DNA of 21,278 nucleotides, from NCBI GenBank assembly GCA_038200275.1, contig JBBPYC010000009.1, forward strand, positions 1-21,278, read 5' to 3'. The stretch is from JBBPYC01 sp038200275. GTDB taxonomy: Bacteria > Pseudomonadota > Gammaproteobacteria > Burkholderiales > Burkholderiaceae_C. A program made the position numbers and the translations under genes. The notes under the pieces were generated by a model. The model had not been told where the DNA came from. It saw only the letters and a program-made list of their open reading frames with translations, and did not search any database. Shown here piece by piece: positions 21,069 through 21,278 of this stretch (its first letter is position 1; every line of letters starts with the position of its first letter).

Positions 21069-21278
21069 TCATGGGGCGGGCTTGAACATCGCAACCGCGC
21101 CATCACCCGACTCAGTCGGTTTGAAGCAGACCTTCACGCGTTGCCCGATCGCGACTGCGTCCAGATCGCAGTCAACGATGTTGGTCAGCATCGTCACCCC
21201 CTCATCCAGCGTCACGTAGGCGATTGCATAGGGCAGCGGCCCGGCGCGGCGCGTCACGCTGACGCTGTAGATGGTGCC
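21069..21278 (-). CDS. OB-fold protein of the DUF35 (acyl-CoA-associated) family, 5' partial
   Basis: Seventy codons less the stop are visible, open to the window edge: GTIYSVSVTRRAGPLPYAIA, then YVTLDEGVTMLTNIVDCD, IGQRVKVCFKPTESG and a final VAMFKPAP. This is the C-terminal OB-fold half of DUF35/ChsH2-like proteins, whose N-terminal zinc ribbon lies outside the window. Family members pair with thiolase-like (SCP-x) proteins or form part of acyl-CoA hydratase complexes; such a partner would be expected nearby beyond the window, but none can be seen. The frame carries no damage. It ends 8 bp before the inverted repeat. Confidence 0.8.
   Translation of the reverse strand, partial: GTIYSVSVTRRAGPLPYAIAYVTLDEGVTMLTNIVDCDLDAVAIGQRVKVCFKPTESGDGAVAMFKPAP

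Noticed and set aside
20882..21219. Short open frames on both strands between tRNA-Lys and the DUF35-type gene
   Set aside because: They run through the tRNA terminator hairpin and the inverted repeat and encode no recognisable motif.
1..21278. CRISPR arrays, insertion sequences, prophage genes, rRNA genes
   Set aside because: No regularly spaced repeats, transposase motifs, phage structural motifs or rRNA sequence were seen on either strand.

Overview
The window is about 62% GC by eye and reads as part of a betaproteobacterial chromosome, most likely Burkholderiales. Support for this comes from the tRNA-Leu(UAG)-tig-clpP block, a zapB-like/zapA/6S RNA block, an hpnCDE squalene cluster, and a complete gcl-hyi-glxR-ttuD-pyk glyoxylate operon under a divergent LysR regulator. 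Species cannot be named from the sequence alone. No transposase, phage gene or CRISPR array was seen.

Layout. Positions 1-738 hold the 3' end of an unknown gene, followed closely by a DUF7002-like protein with a possible ADP-ribosyltransferase-type fold. On the minus strand, 815-5055 holds lysR, hpnC, hpnD and hpnE, in transcription order. HpnC, HpnD and HpnE together convert farnesyl diphosphate to squalene, the hopanoid precursor. lysR overlaps hpnC by 4 bp. The 221-bp gap between lysR and gcl contains two perfect dyads, one of them a textbook T-N11-A LysR box. From 5277 to 11558 (plus) the operon joins two glyoxylates to tartronate semialdehyde (Gcl), isomerises hydroxypyruvate (Hyi), reduces the semialdehyde to glycerate (GlxR), phosphorylates glycerate (TtuD) and ends with pyruvate kinase.

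From 11776 to 15614 (plus) come tRNA-Leu, trigger factor, ClpP and the 23S rRNA methyltransferase RlmD. clpX, which normally follows clpP, is not there. From 15771 to 17720 an HDOD protein (plus) faces a degenerate HD-GYP protein (minus). A ZIP-family metal transporter (plus) and a TauE/SafE permease (minus) then converge.

The right end has, on the minus strand, a ZapB-like coiled-coil gene, zapA, the 6S RNA gene with its own promoter, two tandem intrinsic terminators and the TauE/SafE gene. tRNA-Lys(UUU), with its own promoter and a strong terminator, lies on the plus strand. The window closes in a partial DUF35-type OB-fold gene (minus).

No wholly new system is proven. The least explained items are the DUF7002-like pair at the left edge, the missing clpX, the degenerate HD-GYP/HDOD pair, the unusual metal-site residues in the ZIP protein, and the TauE/SafE gene placed directly behind the 6S terminators with almost no room for a promoter.
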